A stretch of 64,000 nt of DNA from the NCBI RefSeq assembly GCF_006738645.1, contig NZ_AP019700.1, forward strand, positions 1,004,001-1,068,000. Direction: 5' to 3'. The notes under the pieces are model-generated. The model saw only the letters and a program-made list of their open reading frames with translations. It made no database searches and was not told the DNA's origin. The translations under genes and the position numbers were made by a program. This DNA comes from Stella humosa (GTDB lineage: Bacteria; Pseudomonadota; Alphaproteobacteria; ATCC43930; Allostellaceae). Positions within the stretch are counted from its first letter, which is position 1. Every line of letters starts with the position of its first letter. Positions 7,541 to 16,062 of the stretch are shown one piece after another.

Positions 7541-7620
7541 CGCTGTTCCGCCATTCATGGCAGGTCTCGCTTCATCGGCGCGCAGGGCTGCGCGCAGCGC
7601 GACCATCAGAGGATCCGCCG

Positions 7621-8028
7621 ATGACGCTGAAGATGAAGAAAACCGTCAAGCAGATGGTGGAGGAGGCGGAGAGCCAGATCGAGACGCTGCCGCTGGCCGA
7701 GGCGCTGAAGCTGCACGGCCAGGACGGCGTGACCTTCATCGACATCCGCGATCCGCGCGAGCTGTGGCGGGACGGCACCATCCCGGGCGCCATCAACGTG
7801 ACGCGCGGCATGCTGGAAATGTGGATCGATCCGGAAAGCCCGTACGCCAAGCCCTACTTCCAGACGGGCAACCGGTTCGTGTTCTTCTGTGCCGGCGCCT
7901 GGCGCTCGGCACTCGCGACCAAGACGGCGCAGGACATGGGCCTGGCGCCGGTCGCCCATCTCGAGGGCGGTCTCAGCGGCTGGAAGAAGGCGGGCGGCCC
8001 GGTCGAGGCGGTCGAGCCCAAGAAGTAG
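7621..8028 (+). CDS. Rhodanese-like domain protein
   Basis: A 135-residue single-domain protein. It contains 'VTFIDIRDPRELWRDGTIPGAINV' (the first conserved rhodanese block, about residues 38-61), the active-site loop 'FFCAGAWRSA' with the catalytic Cys at about 94, and the C-terminal 'HLEGGLSGWKKAG' block. It is expected to carry a persulfide on the Cys and transfer sulfur to an unknown acceptor. The protein is cytosolic, with no signal peptide. It is convergent with the HD-hydrolase gene. Confidence 0.9.
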   Translation: MTLKMKKTVKQMVEEAESQIETLPLAEALKLHGQDGVTFIDIRDPRELWRDGTIPGAINVTRGMLEMWIDPESPYAKPYFQTGNRFVFFCAGAWRSALATKTAQDMGLAPVAHLEGGLSGWKKAGGPVEAVEPKK

Positions 8029-8033
8029 AAGCA

Positions 8034-8070
8034 GCCCGGCGGCGCCGTCGGTCGCGGACACAAGCCGGGC
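8034..8070. terminator. Possible hairpin between convergent genes
   Basis: A 7-bp perfect inverted repeat GCCCGGC/GCCGGGC with a 23-nt loop lies between the convergent rhodanese and HD-hydrolase genes. There is no T-run on either side, so it is at best a weak or Rho-assisted terminator. Confidence 0.25.
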
Positions 8071-8083
8071 GGTCGCCGAGCGA

Positions 8084-8704
8084 TCACCCCGCCAGCGCCC
8101 GGAACTGCTCCAGAAAGCGCCCGCGTGCGTCCTCCGCGGCCCATGGCGTCAGCGTCCCGTCGCGGCGCGTCCGGCGGAAGCTGAAGATCCGGCGGGCCTC
8201 CGCCTCGGTGAAGCCGGCCAGCTCGACCGCTTCGAAGAAGGCCGCGTCGACATCGGCGCGCTTGATCGCGCGCGTCCAGTCCGCCGGCAGCCGGGCCGGC
8301 AGGCCGAAGCGCAGATGGACCGCCTCCTGGACGCGGATCTCCACCGCCTTGTAGGCGTCGCCGATCACGCGCTTGAAGGGGGTGATCAGGTCCGCGGTCA
8401 CGAACTCGCTGGCGTCGTGCAGCAGGGCGGCGAGGCGCAGGCCGGCGGCCGGGCGGTCGACCGCCCGCTCGACGATCTCCAGCACCAGCAGCGAGTGCTG
8501 GGCGACCGACAGGCCGTGCTCGCCCGCGGTCTGACCGTTCCAGCGCGCGACCCGCGACAGACCGAGCGCGATGTCCTCGATCTCGATGTCGAGCGGCGAG
8601 GGGTCGAGCAGGTCGAGGCGCCGTCCCGACAGCATGCGCTGCCACGCCCGGCCCGATGGATTTGCCGGCACCTGTGGGGTCCTCCGCGCATGGATCGGCT
8701 GCAC
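8084..8704 (-). CDS. HD-domain hydrolase (YfbR-like nucleotidase)
   Basis: A 206-residue protein with the metal-binding HD signature: 'GEHGLSVAQHSLLVLEIV' supplies the first His, 'AALLHDASEFVTADL' the HD pair, and 'RADVDAAFFEAVEL' the later Asp. The pattern of DIEIEDIALGLSRVARWNGQT at the N-terminus is typical of the YfbR/HD-hydrolase group, which dephosphorylates nucleoside monophosphates. The substrate is not provable here. The first 20 residues are weakly conserved in style, so a start slightly downstream is possible. Confidence 0.82.
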   Translation of the reverse strand: MQPIHARRTPQVPANPSGRAWQRMLSGRRLDLLDPSPLDIEIEDIALGLSRVARWNGQTAGEHGLSVAQHSLLVLEIVERAVDRPAAGLRLAALLHDASEFVTADLITPFKRVIGDAYKAVEIRVQEAVHLRFGLPARLPADWTRAIKRADVDAAFFEAVELAGFTEAEARRIFSFRRTRRDGTLTPWAAEDARGRFLEQFRALAG

Positions 8705-8768
8705 CCGTTTACGCCAGTGTCCTGCGATTGGGGAAGCTGGGCCATCCGGGAAGCCGGCACCCGTACGT

Positions 8769-10232
8769 TTACGGCGCCCGCGACAGCGGCGGCGCCACCT
8801 CCTCCAGCGGGCGGCATTCGGCGGCGATGCCGAGGCGGAAGGCGACGACGGACGCCACCAGCATCAGGCCGCCGCCCAGCAGATAGCCCCACAGCACTTC
8901 GATGCGGCTGCCGGACTCGATCAGCACGCCGAAGAGGGCGGGGCCGCTGATGCCGCCGAGTGCCGTGCCGACGGCGTAGAAGATGGCGATGGCCATCGCC
9001 CGGATCTCCAGCGGGAAGCATTCGCCGACGGTCAGGTAGGCGGCACTGGCTCCGGCCGAGGCGAAGAAGAAGATCGTCGTCCAGGCGGCCGTCAGCGCCG
9101 TGGCGCCGAGCAGGCCGGCTGCGAAGGCGGCCCCGGTCGCGACCATCAGGATGCCGGCCAGGCCATAGGTCAACGCGATCATGATGCGCCGCCCGACCGT
9201 GTCGAACAGCCGGCCCAGCGTCAGCGGCCCGGCCAAGTTGCCCAGCGCGAAGGGCAGGATGAACCAGCCCACGTCGGCCGCGGCCACGCCGTAGAAGCGC
9301 GTCAGGATCAGGGCATAGGTGAAGAAGACGGCATTGTAGCAGAAGGCCTGGGTCGCCATCAGGGTGAGGCCCAGGATGGTGCGGCTGGGATAGTCGCGCA
9401 GCAGCGTGCGCGCGACCTCGGCCAGGCTGGTGTGCTGGCGGGCCACCAGCGCGATCGTCGGCAGCCCGGCCAGCGGCAGGGCGATGCCGTGGCTGCGCCG
9501 GGCGGTGGCCTCGATGCCGGCGACGATGCGCTCGGCCTCCTCCGGCCGGCCGTGGGTCATCAGCCAGCGCGGGCTCTCCGGCACCCACCGGCGCAGCCAG
9601 ATCACCACCAGCGCCAGCGACCCGCCGACGATGAAGGCGACGCGCCAGCCGACGTCGGGCGCGAACAGGTCGGGGTCGAGCACGATGACGGAGGCGAGCG
9701 CGCCCAGTGCCGCCCCCAGCCAGAAGGTACCGTTGATGGCGATGTCGGTGACCCCGCGCCAGCGCGCCGGGATCAACTCCTGCACGGCGGAATTGACGGC
9801 CGCGTACTCGCCGCCGATGCCGGCCCCGGTCATGAAGCGAAAGAAGGCGAACGACCAGAAGTCCCAGGCGAACCCGGTCGAGACGGTGGCGACCAGGTAG
9901 ACGGCCACGGTCGCCGTGAACATGGGCTTGCGGCCGTAGCGGTCGGTCAGCCGGCCGAAGCCCAGCGCGCCGGTGACCGCGCCCGCGACATAGGCGCTGG
10001 CGACCAGGCCGATCTCGGTCGCCGACAAGGCCAGCGTCGGGCTCTGCTCGATGGCGCCGGCCAGCGAGCCCACGAGCGTCACCTCCAGCCCGTCCAGGAT
10101 CCAGGTGATGCCGAGCGCCACCACGACCAGCCAGTGGAACCGGGTCCAGGGCAGCCGGTCGAGGCGGGCCGGCACATCCGTCGTGAAGATCCCGCGGGCC
10201 GAGGGGCGTCGATCGGGCGGCTGCTCGGCCAT
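8769..10232 (-). CDS. MFS transporter (metabolite:H+ symporter type)
   Basis: A 487-residue protein with 12 predicted membrane helices. Conserved MFS motifs are present: 'DGLEVTLVG' in helix 1, the helix 2-3 loop 'GRLTDRYGRKP', 'RFMTGAGIGGEYAA' in helix 4, and 'VPESPRWLM' before the central loop. This pattern is typical of the sugar-porter/aromatic-acid and NiaP-like branch, so the substrate is probably a small organic acid or vitamin-like anion. The ATG at 10232 is preferred over the earlier in-frame ATG at 10256. The gene stands alone, with no catabolic neighbours to suggest a substrate. Confidence 0.88.
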   Translation of the reverse strand: MAEQPPDRRPSARGIFTTDVPARLDRLPWTRFHWLVVVALGITWILDGLEVTLVGSLAGAIEQSPTLALSATEIGLVASAYVAGAVTGALGFGRLTDRYGRKPMFTATVAVYLVATVSTGFAWDFWSFAFFRFMTGAGIGGEYAAVNSAVQELIPARWRGVTDIAINGTFWLGAALGALASVIVLDPDLFAPDVGWRVAFIVGGSLALVVIWLRRWVPESPRWLMTHGRPEEAERIVAGIEATARRSHGIALPLAGLPTIALVARQHTSLAEVARTLLRDYPSRTILGLTLMATQAFCYNAVFFTYALILTRFYGVAAADVGWFILPFALGNLAGPLTLGRLFDTVGRRIMIALTYGLAGILMVATGAAFAAGLLGATALTAAWTTIFFFASAGASAAYLTVGECFPLEIRAMAIAIFYAVGTALGGISGPALFGVLIESGSRIEVLWGYLLGGGLMLVASVVAFRLGIAAECRPLEEVAPPLSRAP

Positions 10233-10315
10233 GGCGCACTCCTGCCGTTGCCTCACCGCAACGTGCGCCGCGCGCTATCGTTCCGGCACCCGGACGCGGG
10301 CCGGACCGGCGGCTT

Positions 10316-13258
10316 CTACGGTCGTTCCGTTCGACGCAGCAACGCCTCGATCGCCGTCGCCGGCTGGGGCCGGCCGCAGAGATAGCCCTGCATCTGGTCG
10401 CATCCCATCTCGGCCAGCATGGCTGCCTGGTCCTCGCTCTCCACGCCCTCGGCGATGACCTGCATCCGCAAGGCATGGGCCAGCGATATGATCGTCTGCA
10501 CGATCGTGCGCGCCTCCGACGTCACCAGAAGGCCGGCGATGAAGGAGCGATCGATCTTCAGGGCCTGGGCCGGAAGCGTCGTCAGATAGGCCAGAGAAGA
10601 GTGGCCGGTGCCGAAATCGTCGATCGCGATGCCGATGGCAAGGCGCCGCAGGTCGGCGAGGCGGCGGGCGCAGGCGGCGGGATCGTCCATCGCGACGCTC
10701 TCGGTCACCTCGATGTCGAGGCCACCGGGCGAGGCTCCATGAATGTCGGGGAAGTCCTGCAGCACGCGGCCGATCTCGGCCGCGAACTCGGGCGATTGCA
10801 ACTGCCTGACCGAGACATTGACGGCGATGCGCGGCGGCACCAACCCCATCCGCAGCCATTCGCGCTGCTGCGCCAGCGCGCGCCGGACCACCCATTCGCC
10901 GACCTGGCCGATCAGGCCGATCTCTTCCAGCACGGGCACGAAGACGCCGGGCGGCACGATCCCGCGCTGTGGGTCCGTCCAGCGGATCAGCGCCTCCAGC
11001 CCCACCAGCGCGCGGGTCCGGGTGTCGACCTTCGGCTGGTAGTGGAGTTCGAACTCCTGGCAGTCGGTCGCCCGGCGCAGGGCGGACTGGAGCTCCAGCG
11101 ATCGGGCGACCTGGGCATTCAGCGACGGATCGTAGAAATGGTACGGCCGGTTCGACTCCTTCGCCCGCAGCGCCGCCACCTCGACGTTGGCCAGGAGCGT
11201 GCCGACATCCGTGCCATCGGCCGGAAATATGGCGATACCGACCACCGCGGACATGCGTACCAGTTGTCCGTTCACGCTGAACGGCAAGGTGACCATTTCC
11301 CGGGCGGCGCGCTCGATCAGGTTGGCGACGCGGACGGCATCGGAGGCGTCGGCCACGAAGGTGGCGAAGCGCCCGCCCTCCATGCGCGCCAAGTTCTCCG
11401 GCCGCTCGACGATCGCGGCCAGCCGCTGGGCGAACGCCCGCAGCAGCACGTCCCCCGCTTCCCGCCGGTAGGCGTCGTTGATCTCGCGCAGATGACGGAG
11501 ATCGATAAAGATCACCGCCAGCGGCGTCTCGCTGCGCCGGGCCGCGATCAGCGCCTGGTTCAACCGCTCCTGGAACAGGGTGCGGTTCGGAAGCTGGGTC
11601 AGCTCGTCATGGTGGGCGAGGTAGGCGATGCGGTCCAGGTTCGACAGATGGTCCTGCGCATAGGCGATCTCGTGCGTGACGTCGCCCAGTAGCTCGATCA
11701 GCCGCGGGGTGAAGAAGGTGCGCTCGCGGCTGAAGACAACGAAGACGCCCGATACCTGGTCGTCCTGGACCAGGGGCAGCGCCACTGAGGACTGATAGCC
11801 CATGGCGACGATGGACCGTCGGCGCGGCCCGCCAAGCTCCGGCGTGCCGGCGAGATTGTCGTTCAGGACCGGCCGCATTTCCAACACGGCGCGGGACACT
11901 TCGTCGAGCCGTTCCGGCGCGGTGCGCAGGATCGGCAGCGGTGGCGCCGATACCAGGGCATCGAATCCTTCGCCGCAGCCCGCGACGAAGGAGACCTCGC
12001 CGATCGCCGGATCGTAGGCCGAGATGGCGGCCAGGCCCAGGCCGCCATCCTCCACCGTGATCCGGCAGATGCCGTCGAAAAGTTCCTGTCGCCCCTGCGC
12101 CTGGCGGGCGAAATGGGTGACGCGCGCCAGCAGGGCATAGAGCCGGTCTAGTCGGGCGATCTCCGCGCTCTGGGCGCGGTGCTTGAGGAACTGGCCGATC
12201 TGGCCGCCAACCGCGGCCAGGAGCGCCATTCGGCTTGGCCGTTCTTCCTCGATCTCGTTCCCGACGAAGCTGAGCACCCCGAAGAACTCGCCGCCGGTGA
12301 ATATCGGCAGGGCCGCCGCCTTTCGCAGTCCGGCGGCGACCGCTGCTTCCACCTGCACGAAGGCCGGGGCCTTGCGGCAATCGGGGATCCAGACAGCCCT
12401 GCCGGTCGACCAGGCCGTGCCGGCCAGGCCACTGCCGAGCGCCGGCGCGCCCTCGATGGCGCGGCGCGCGAACGTCTCCAGGGCTGCGCCCGGCTCGTGC
12501 CAGACCGTAGTGCCGCGCAGCCGCTTGTCGCGATGGTCGAGTTCGCGCAGGAAGCCCACCGTGAAGCCCAGGTGGCGGCCTATGGCCTGCATCAGGGCGG
12601 GGGCAGCCTGATCCAGGCTGGACGGCCCGGCCAGGATGCGGGCGATCTCGTACTGCAGCCGCAGGTCGCCTTCCGCCTCCGACGGGGGGGTGTGCCGCCG
12701 CGCCCCCCGGCTGGCCGTAGGAGGAGACCGTCCGCGCCGGTACAGCCATGCGGCGACACGGGCCAGTGCCGACAGGTCGTCGACATAGTCGTCGCCAATC
12801 CCGGTCTGGCCGTCGGGCGCGATGCAGCAGATCCCGCCGACATCCGGGTCAATCGACACGATCGCGGCCGTGCCTGCCTGCGGCAGGTCCGCCGGCCATC
12901 CGGGCCGGGCTTCGAAGCGAAACCGCAACGCTCGCTCGCTCGCGAGCGGCAGGCGATCCTCCGCAATCGCCGTCGACGAGGGGCCGCGCCGCCGGCTTGT
13001 CGCGGCACCCTTTGGCGGCGCCGGCTCGGCTGCCACGACCCGGTATCCCCGCGCCAGGGAAGCCGCGGCACTGCATGTCGCGCGCAGGACCCGGGCTGGC
13101 GTCGGCGACGAGCCCCAGCCCCTTTTCAGCACCGCCAGGGCGACCGCCAATCCGGCATTCGGCGTCGCGGCCGGGAGAGCGCCGTCCGCCTCTTCGCCCC
13201 ACACGTTCAGAAGCGGTACCGCCGCTCGTGCATTCGATCCGCTGCGGAGGCCTGCCAT
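10316..13258 (-). CDS. GAF-GAF-GGDEF(degenerate)-EAL cyclic-di-GMP phosphodiesterase
   Basis: A roughly 980-residue cytosolic signalling protein. After a poorly conserved N-terminal region, two GAF-like domains follow (the first around 'RLQYEIARILAGPSSLDQAAP' and 'GLRKAAALPIF', the second around 'FDGICRITVEDGGLG'). A GGDEF domain ('HHDELTQLPNRTLFQERL') has 'MEGGRF' at the active-site loop, so cyclase activity is not expected. The EAL domain keeps the required residues: EAL in 'GLEALIRW', Asn in 'AVNVSVRQLQ', Glu in 'IEVTES', DDFGTG, Lys in 'LKIDRSF', and Glu in 'IAEGVES'. It should hydrolyse c-di-GMP under control of the GAF sensors. The start is uncertain: the frame is open to 13444, but the upstream part does not look coding. 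Confidence 0.85.
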   Translation of the reverse strand: MAGLRSGSNARAAVPLLNVWGEEADGALPAATPNAGLAVALAVLKRGWGSSPTPARVLRATCSAAASLARGYRVVAAEPAPPKGAATSRRRGPSSTAIAEDRLPLASERALRFRFEARPGWPADLPQAGTAAIVSIDPDVGGICCIAPDGQTGIGDDYVDDLSALARVAAWLYRRGRSPPTASRGARRHTPPSEAEGDLRLQYEIARILAGPSSLDQAAPALMQAIGRHLGFTVGFLRELDHRDKRLRGTTVWHEPGAALETFARRAIEGAPALGSGLAGTAWSTGRAVWIPDCRKAPAFVQVEAAVAAGLRKAAALPIFTGGEFFGVLSFVGNEIEEERPSRMALLAAVGGQIGQFLKHRAQSAEIARLDRLYALLARVTHFARQAQGRQELFDGICRITVEDGGLGLAAISAYDPAIGEVSFVAGCGEGFDALVSAPPLPILRTAPERLDEVSRAVLEMRPVLNDNLAGTPELGGPRRRSIVAMGYQSSVALPLVQDDQVSGVFVVFSRERTFFTPRLIELLGDVTHEIAYAQDHLSNLDRIAYLAHHDELTQLPNRTLFQERLNQALIAARRSETPLAVIFIDLRHLREINDAYRREAGDVLLRAFAQRLAAIVERPENLARMEGGRFATFVADASDAVRVANLIERAAREMVTLPFSVNGQLVRMSAVVGIAIFPADGTDVGTLLANVEVAALRAKESNRPYHFYDPSLNAQVARSLELQSALRRATDCQEFELHYQPKVDTRTRALVGLEALIRWTDPQRGIVPPGVFVPVLEEIGLIGQVGEWVVRRALAQQREWLRMGLVPPRIAVNVSVRQLQSPEFAAEIGRVLQDFPDIHGASPGGLDIEVTESVAMDDPAACARRLADLRRLAIGIAIDDFGTGHSSLAYLTTLPAQALKIDRSFIAGLLVTSEARTIVQTIISLAHALRMQVIAEGVESEDQAAMLAEMGCDQMQGYLCGRPQPATAIEALLRRTERP

Positions 13259-13455
13259 CCCGGCGTCTCGCTCAAGAAATGCGGCGCGAATATTCGACGC
13301 CTCTTCGATACTACAACGCCTGGCTATGCCAAAGTAGGCGCTATCTTTCGGCGGGCTCCTGCGCCCGGCCCGACCTTTCCGGTGCAGGCCATGACAGGCT
13401 TTTCGACTTCTTCCCGGCGTGGGTTCGTCCTCATGAAGAGGCATCGCACACAGGC

Positions 13456-14277
13456 ATGACCGTCCGCCGCAGCCTTGTTCCCGCGCCCTACGATCCGGAC
13501 CGGGTGCGCTCCTTCTGCATCGGCCACAGGCCGCCGGTCTTTCCCCTGCCGCCCGGCACCGTCTTCGTCAGCGAGCGGCCCTGCGGCGTCGAAGGGGCCT
13601 GGATCTATCCCGAGACCTACCCCCAGCTCATGTCCGGCGACAGCGCCTCGGAATACCCCGCCCTATTCGCGATCCGCCGCCGGCTGGAGGCCGAGGGTTT
13701 CGATGGCCTAGTCCTGCTGACCCAGTACCGCAAGTTCGTCAGCACGGCCGAGATCGGCCGGGTGGTGGACGGCTTCCCGCATGTGAAGCTGGCGGGGCCG
13801 GCCGAAGTCGTGTCCCTGCCGCCGGAGGTCCTGCTGCCGCATGCCGGCGTGCAATGGCTGATCTCCAAGCCGATGGAGTACGACCGCGGCCTGGGCCAGC
13901 AGTATCGCGCCTGCCATGTCGGCCGCGACCTGCTGCGCTTCCTGGCCGATGCGGTCGACCATGGCGTGGTGACGGACAGTTTCGCCATGAACCTGCTGTC
14001 GGCCCGGCGCCTGCTGGTGTCGCCGGCAATCGGAGTCTATCCGGCCGACGCCTTCATCGCCATCTTCACCCAGCTTGAGGCGGCGGCCAGCGCCTTCCTG
14101 GCCGGCGGCTATCGCCCGCGCGGCGATTATCAGCGCCGCGTCGTCGGCTACTGCCTGGAACGGCTGAACAGCGTGCTGGCGGCCAACCGCATCGTCGATG
14201 CCGGGCTGAACGGCGACCAGGTGTTCCGCTACGTCACCGTGGTCGGCGACGACGAGCGGCTCACGCCGACGGCCTGA
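13456..14277 (+). CDS. Conserved hypothetical protein (possibly DUF4422-like)
   Basis: A 273-residue soluble protein. It contains 'FDGLVLLTQYRKFVSTAEIG', 'WLISKPMEYDRGLGQQYRACH' and, near the C-terminus, 'QRRVVGYCLERLNSVLAANRI'. The last block recalls the 'R..G.l.ER.l..wl' ending of glycosyltransferase-like DUF4422 proteins, but I would not assign it on that alone. It is divergent from the EAL gene (no shared coding) and overlaps the 3' end of the sulfotransferase gene by 49 bp in convergent orientation. The surroundings (sulfotransferase, later a family 25 glycosyltransferase) hint at polysaccharide or surface chemistry. Confidence 0.6.
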   Translation: MTVRRSLVPAPYDPDRVRSFCIGHRPPVFPLPPGTVFVSERPCGVEGAWIYPETYPQLMSGDSASEYPALFAIRRRLEAEGFDGLVLLTQYRKFVSTAEIGRVVDGFPHVKLAGPAEVVSLPPEVLLPHAGVQWLISKPMEYDRGLGQQYRACHVGRDLLRFLADAVDHGVVTDSFAMNLLSARRLLVSPAIGVYPADAFIAIFTQLEAAASAFLAGGYRPRGDYQRRVVGYCLERLNSVLAANRIVDAGLNGDQVFRYVTVVGDDERLTPTA

Positions 14278-15311
14278 GCCGCTGCCTGATCCGATGCCGA
14301 TGCCGATTCCGGGCGCGCGCGGTGCAGGCGCTGCATCGCCTGGGCCAGGTCCCGCCGTGCGGCGGCGGTGTCGATCGGCCGCGCCGGCGGATGGGGCGAT
14401 GACAGCCGTTGGCTCTGGAATTCCACCGTCAGCAGGTCGGCCAGCCGTGCCGTCATAGCCGCCAGCTCCGCCGCCAGATCGTCGAAGGTCGCCGCCGCGG
14501 CTGCCGGCCCGACATCGTCCAGGCCCAGGGCCGCCGCCTGAAGTTCCGCCAGCAGCCGGCCGACCGGCGGGCTGAAGATGGCGTAGGACCCGGCACGGTG
14601 GTGGCGCAGGGCGGGGCGGACGAGGTCGCCCGCGGGCGGATCCCCGGCTGCGGGCGCCCGGCCCAGCAGACGCGCGAGCCGGCCTGCCGGCCCGTGCCAA
14701 TCCTCCAGCAACTCGCCATAGGCCACGACGATCCGCGGCAGGTCGCGGCTGTCCCGCTCCGCATCGACCAGGTGCCTGGCCCAGAGCAGGCCGGCGAAAT
14801 CGGGTGAGAGCTGGTTGCGCTCGAGCAGCGAGGCGGCAACGTCGGGCGGCTCGCGCAGCGCCAGCACGACCTTGGCCGCGGCCCCCTTGGCCGCCAGCAC
14901 CGGACGATAGAACGGCATCATCCGGCAGATGCGGGGGTCCTTCAGCACGAAGAGCGGGGCATCGGCAAAGCTCGCCCGCAGCGCGCCGCCGACCAACCGG
15001 GCGATCTCCCGGCCTGTGGCGTCCGGCACACGGGACAGGTCGAGCGGCCGGGGGTCGAGCCAGGCGCTGTCGGCCACCGCCAGCAGCCGGTCATTCAGCG
15101 CCACCAAGCCCAAGGGTTCCCAATAGCCCTCGACATTGTCGGGCCCGGCCGGTGCCGCATCGTGCGGCAGGGCGGCACCCAGGCTGCCGATCAGCCGCGT
15201 CAGGATCGAGGTGCCGCTGCGATGCATGCCGAGCACCAGCAGGGCGGTGCGCGATGGCGCGGGAGGCGGGCAGTCGGGGGCGGGGCTGGACACCCTCGAC
15301 CCGTACCCCAT
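14229..15311 (-). CDS. Sulfotransferase family protein
   Basis: A 360-residue protein. The 5'-phosphosulfate-binding loop is 'LGMHRSGTSILTRLIG' (about residues 25-40). Further blocks are 'FVLKDPRICRMMPFYRPVL' (the 3'-phosphate-binding region with conserved Lys-Asp-Pro-Arg) and 'VLALREPPDVAASLLERN'. It should use PAPS to sulfate an unknown acceptor, perhaps glycan. ATG 15311 is chosen; the open frame extends to 15518 but the extension runs through a large palindrome and looks non-coding. The C-terminal 60 residues are low complexity and overlap the convergent gene. Confidence 0.8.
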   Translation of the reverse strand: MGYGSRVSSPAPDCPPPAPSRTALLVLGMHRSGTSILTRLIGSLGAALPHDAAPAGPDNVEGYWEPLGLVALNDRLLAVADSAWLDPRPLDLSRVPDATGREIARLVGGALRASFADAPLFVLKDPRICRMMPFYRPVLAAKGAAAKVVLALREPPDVAASLLERNQLSPDFAGLLWARHLVDAERDSRDLPRIVVAYGELLEDWHGPAGRLARLLGRAPAAGDPPAGDLVRPALRHHRAGSYAIFSPPVGRLLAELQAAALGLDDVGPAAAAATFDDLAAELAAMTARLADLLTVEFQSQRLSSPHPPARPIDTAAARRDLAQAMQRLHRARPESASASDQAAAQAVGVSRSSSPTTVT

Positions 15312-15372
15312 CGCGGGGGCGGTTGCATGGCCGATCCGATCCAGTCCGACGCGATCCGGCCGGCACGGGTTG

Positions 15373-15415
15373 CATCTCTGGTCACCGGCGACTATGCCGC
15401 CGGTGACCAGAGATG
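15373..15415. repeat. Perfect 18-bp inverted repeat with 7-nt loop
   Basis: CATCTCTGGTCACCGGCG at 15373-15390 is followed by ACTATGC and then the exact reverse complement at 15398-15415. It sits in the short divergent gap between the sulfotransferase (start 15311) and the DUF924 gene (start 15433), ending 17 bp before the latter's ATG. It has no T-tract, so it is not a standard terminator. It could be an operator, an mRNA-leader hairpin or a remnant of a mobile inverted repeat. Confidence 0.85.
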
Positions 15416-15432
15416 GATGGGGCGCGGGGCGG

Positions 15433-15990
15433 ATGGCGATGGACGAACGGGGATTGGAGCAGGCGGGCGGCCTGGTGGCGTTCTGGCGCGCGGCTGGGCG
15501 GGAGCGCTGGTTCACCAAGGATGCGGCGTTCGACGCGATGTTCCGCGACCGCTATCTCGACCTGCATTTCGCGGCCGCCCGTCGCGAGCTGGACGCGTGG
15601 GGCGCCACCGCCGAGGGCGCGCTGGCCCGCCTGCTGCTGCTCGACCAGTTCCCACGCAATGCCTTCCGCGGCACCGGCCACATGTATGCGACCGACCCGC
15701 TGGCGCGGCTGGCCGCCGACCAGGCGGTGGCGGCGGGGTTGGACCAGGCGGTCGAACTGGAATTGCGGGTGTTCTTCTACCTGCCGTTCGCCCATTCGGA
15801 GGTCCTGGCCGACCAGGACCGGTCGCTCGCCCTGAACGAGCGGCTGGGCGGGGACTATCCCGGCCATGCCGCCCGCCATCGCGACATCGTCCTGCGCTTC
15901 GGGCGCTTTCCCCATCGCAACCCCATCCTCGGCCGGACGACGACGGCCGCGGAGGCGGCGTTCCTGGCCGAGGGCGGATTCGCCGGGTGA
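15433..15990 (+). CDS. DUF924 family protein
   Basis: A 185-residue helical protein with the features of DUF924: 'VAFWRAAGRERWFTKDAAFD' at the N-terminus, then 'ALARLLLLDQFPRNAFRGTG', 'YLPFAHSE' in the middle and 'FGRFPHRNPILGR' near the end. The family is soluble, related in fold to TPR-like repeats, and has no firmly established biochemical role. The length is normal. ATG 15433 (or the second Met, 15439) is preceded by a GGGGCGG purine run. A large palindrome lies just upstream. Confidence 0.88.
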   Translation: MAMDERGLEQAGGLVAFWRAAGRERWFTKDAAFDAMFRDRYLDLHFAAARRELDAWGATAEGALARLLLLDQFPRNAFRGTGHMYATDPLARLAADQAVAAGLDQAVELELRVFFYLPFAHSEVLADQDRSLALNERLGGDYPGHAARHRDIVLRFGRFPHRNPILGRTTTAAEAAFLAEGGFAG

Positions 15991-16062
15991 TATACCAGCC
16001 GGCCGCTCCCATTTGGTGTCGGCCGGTATAGAGTTCGGTACGACGTACGAGGAGAGGCGCCA

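Noticed and set aside
13258-13444. Extended N-terminus of the EAL protein to an earlier ATG
   Set aside because: The 62 extra codons read as unstructured, Arg/Ser/Lys-rich sequence with no ribosome binding site, in a divergent promoter region.
15311-15518. Longer sulfotransferase starting at 15518
   Set aside because: The extension would be encoded through the perfect palindrome and overlap the DUF924 coding region; the P-loop lies at the expected distance from ATG 15311.
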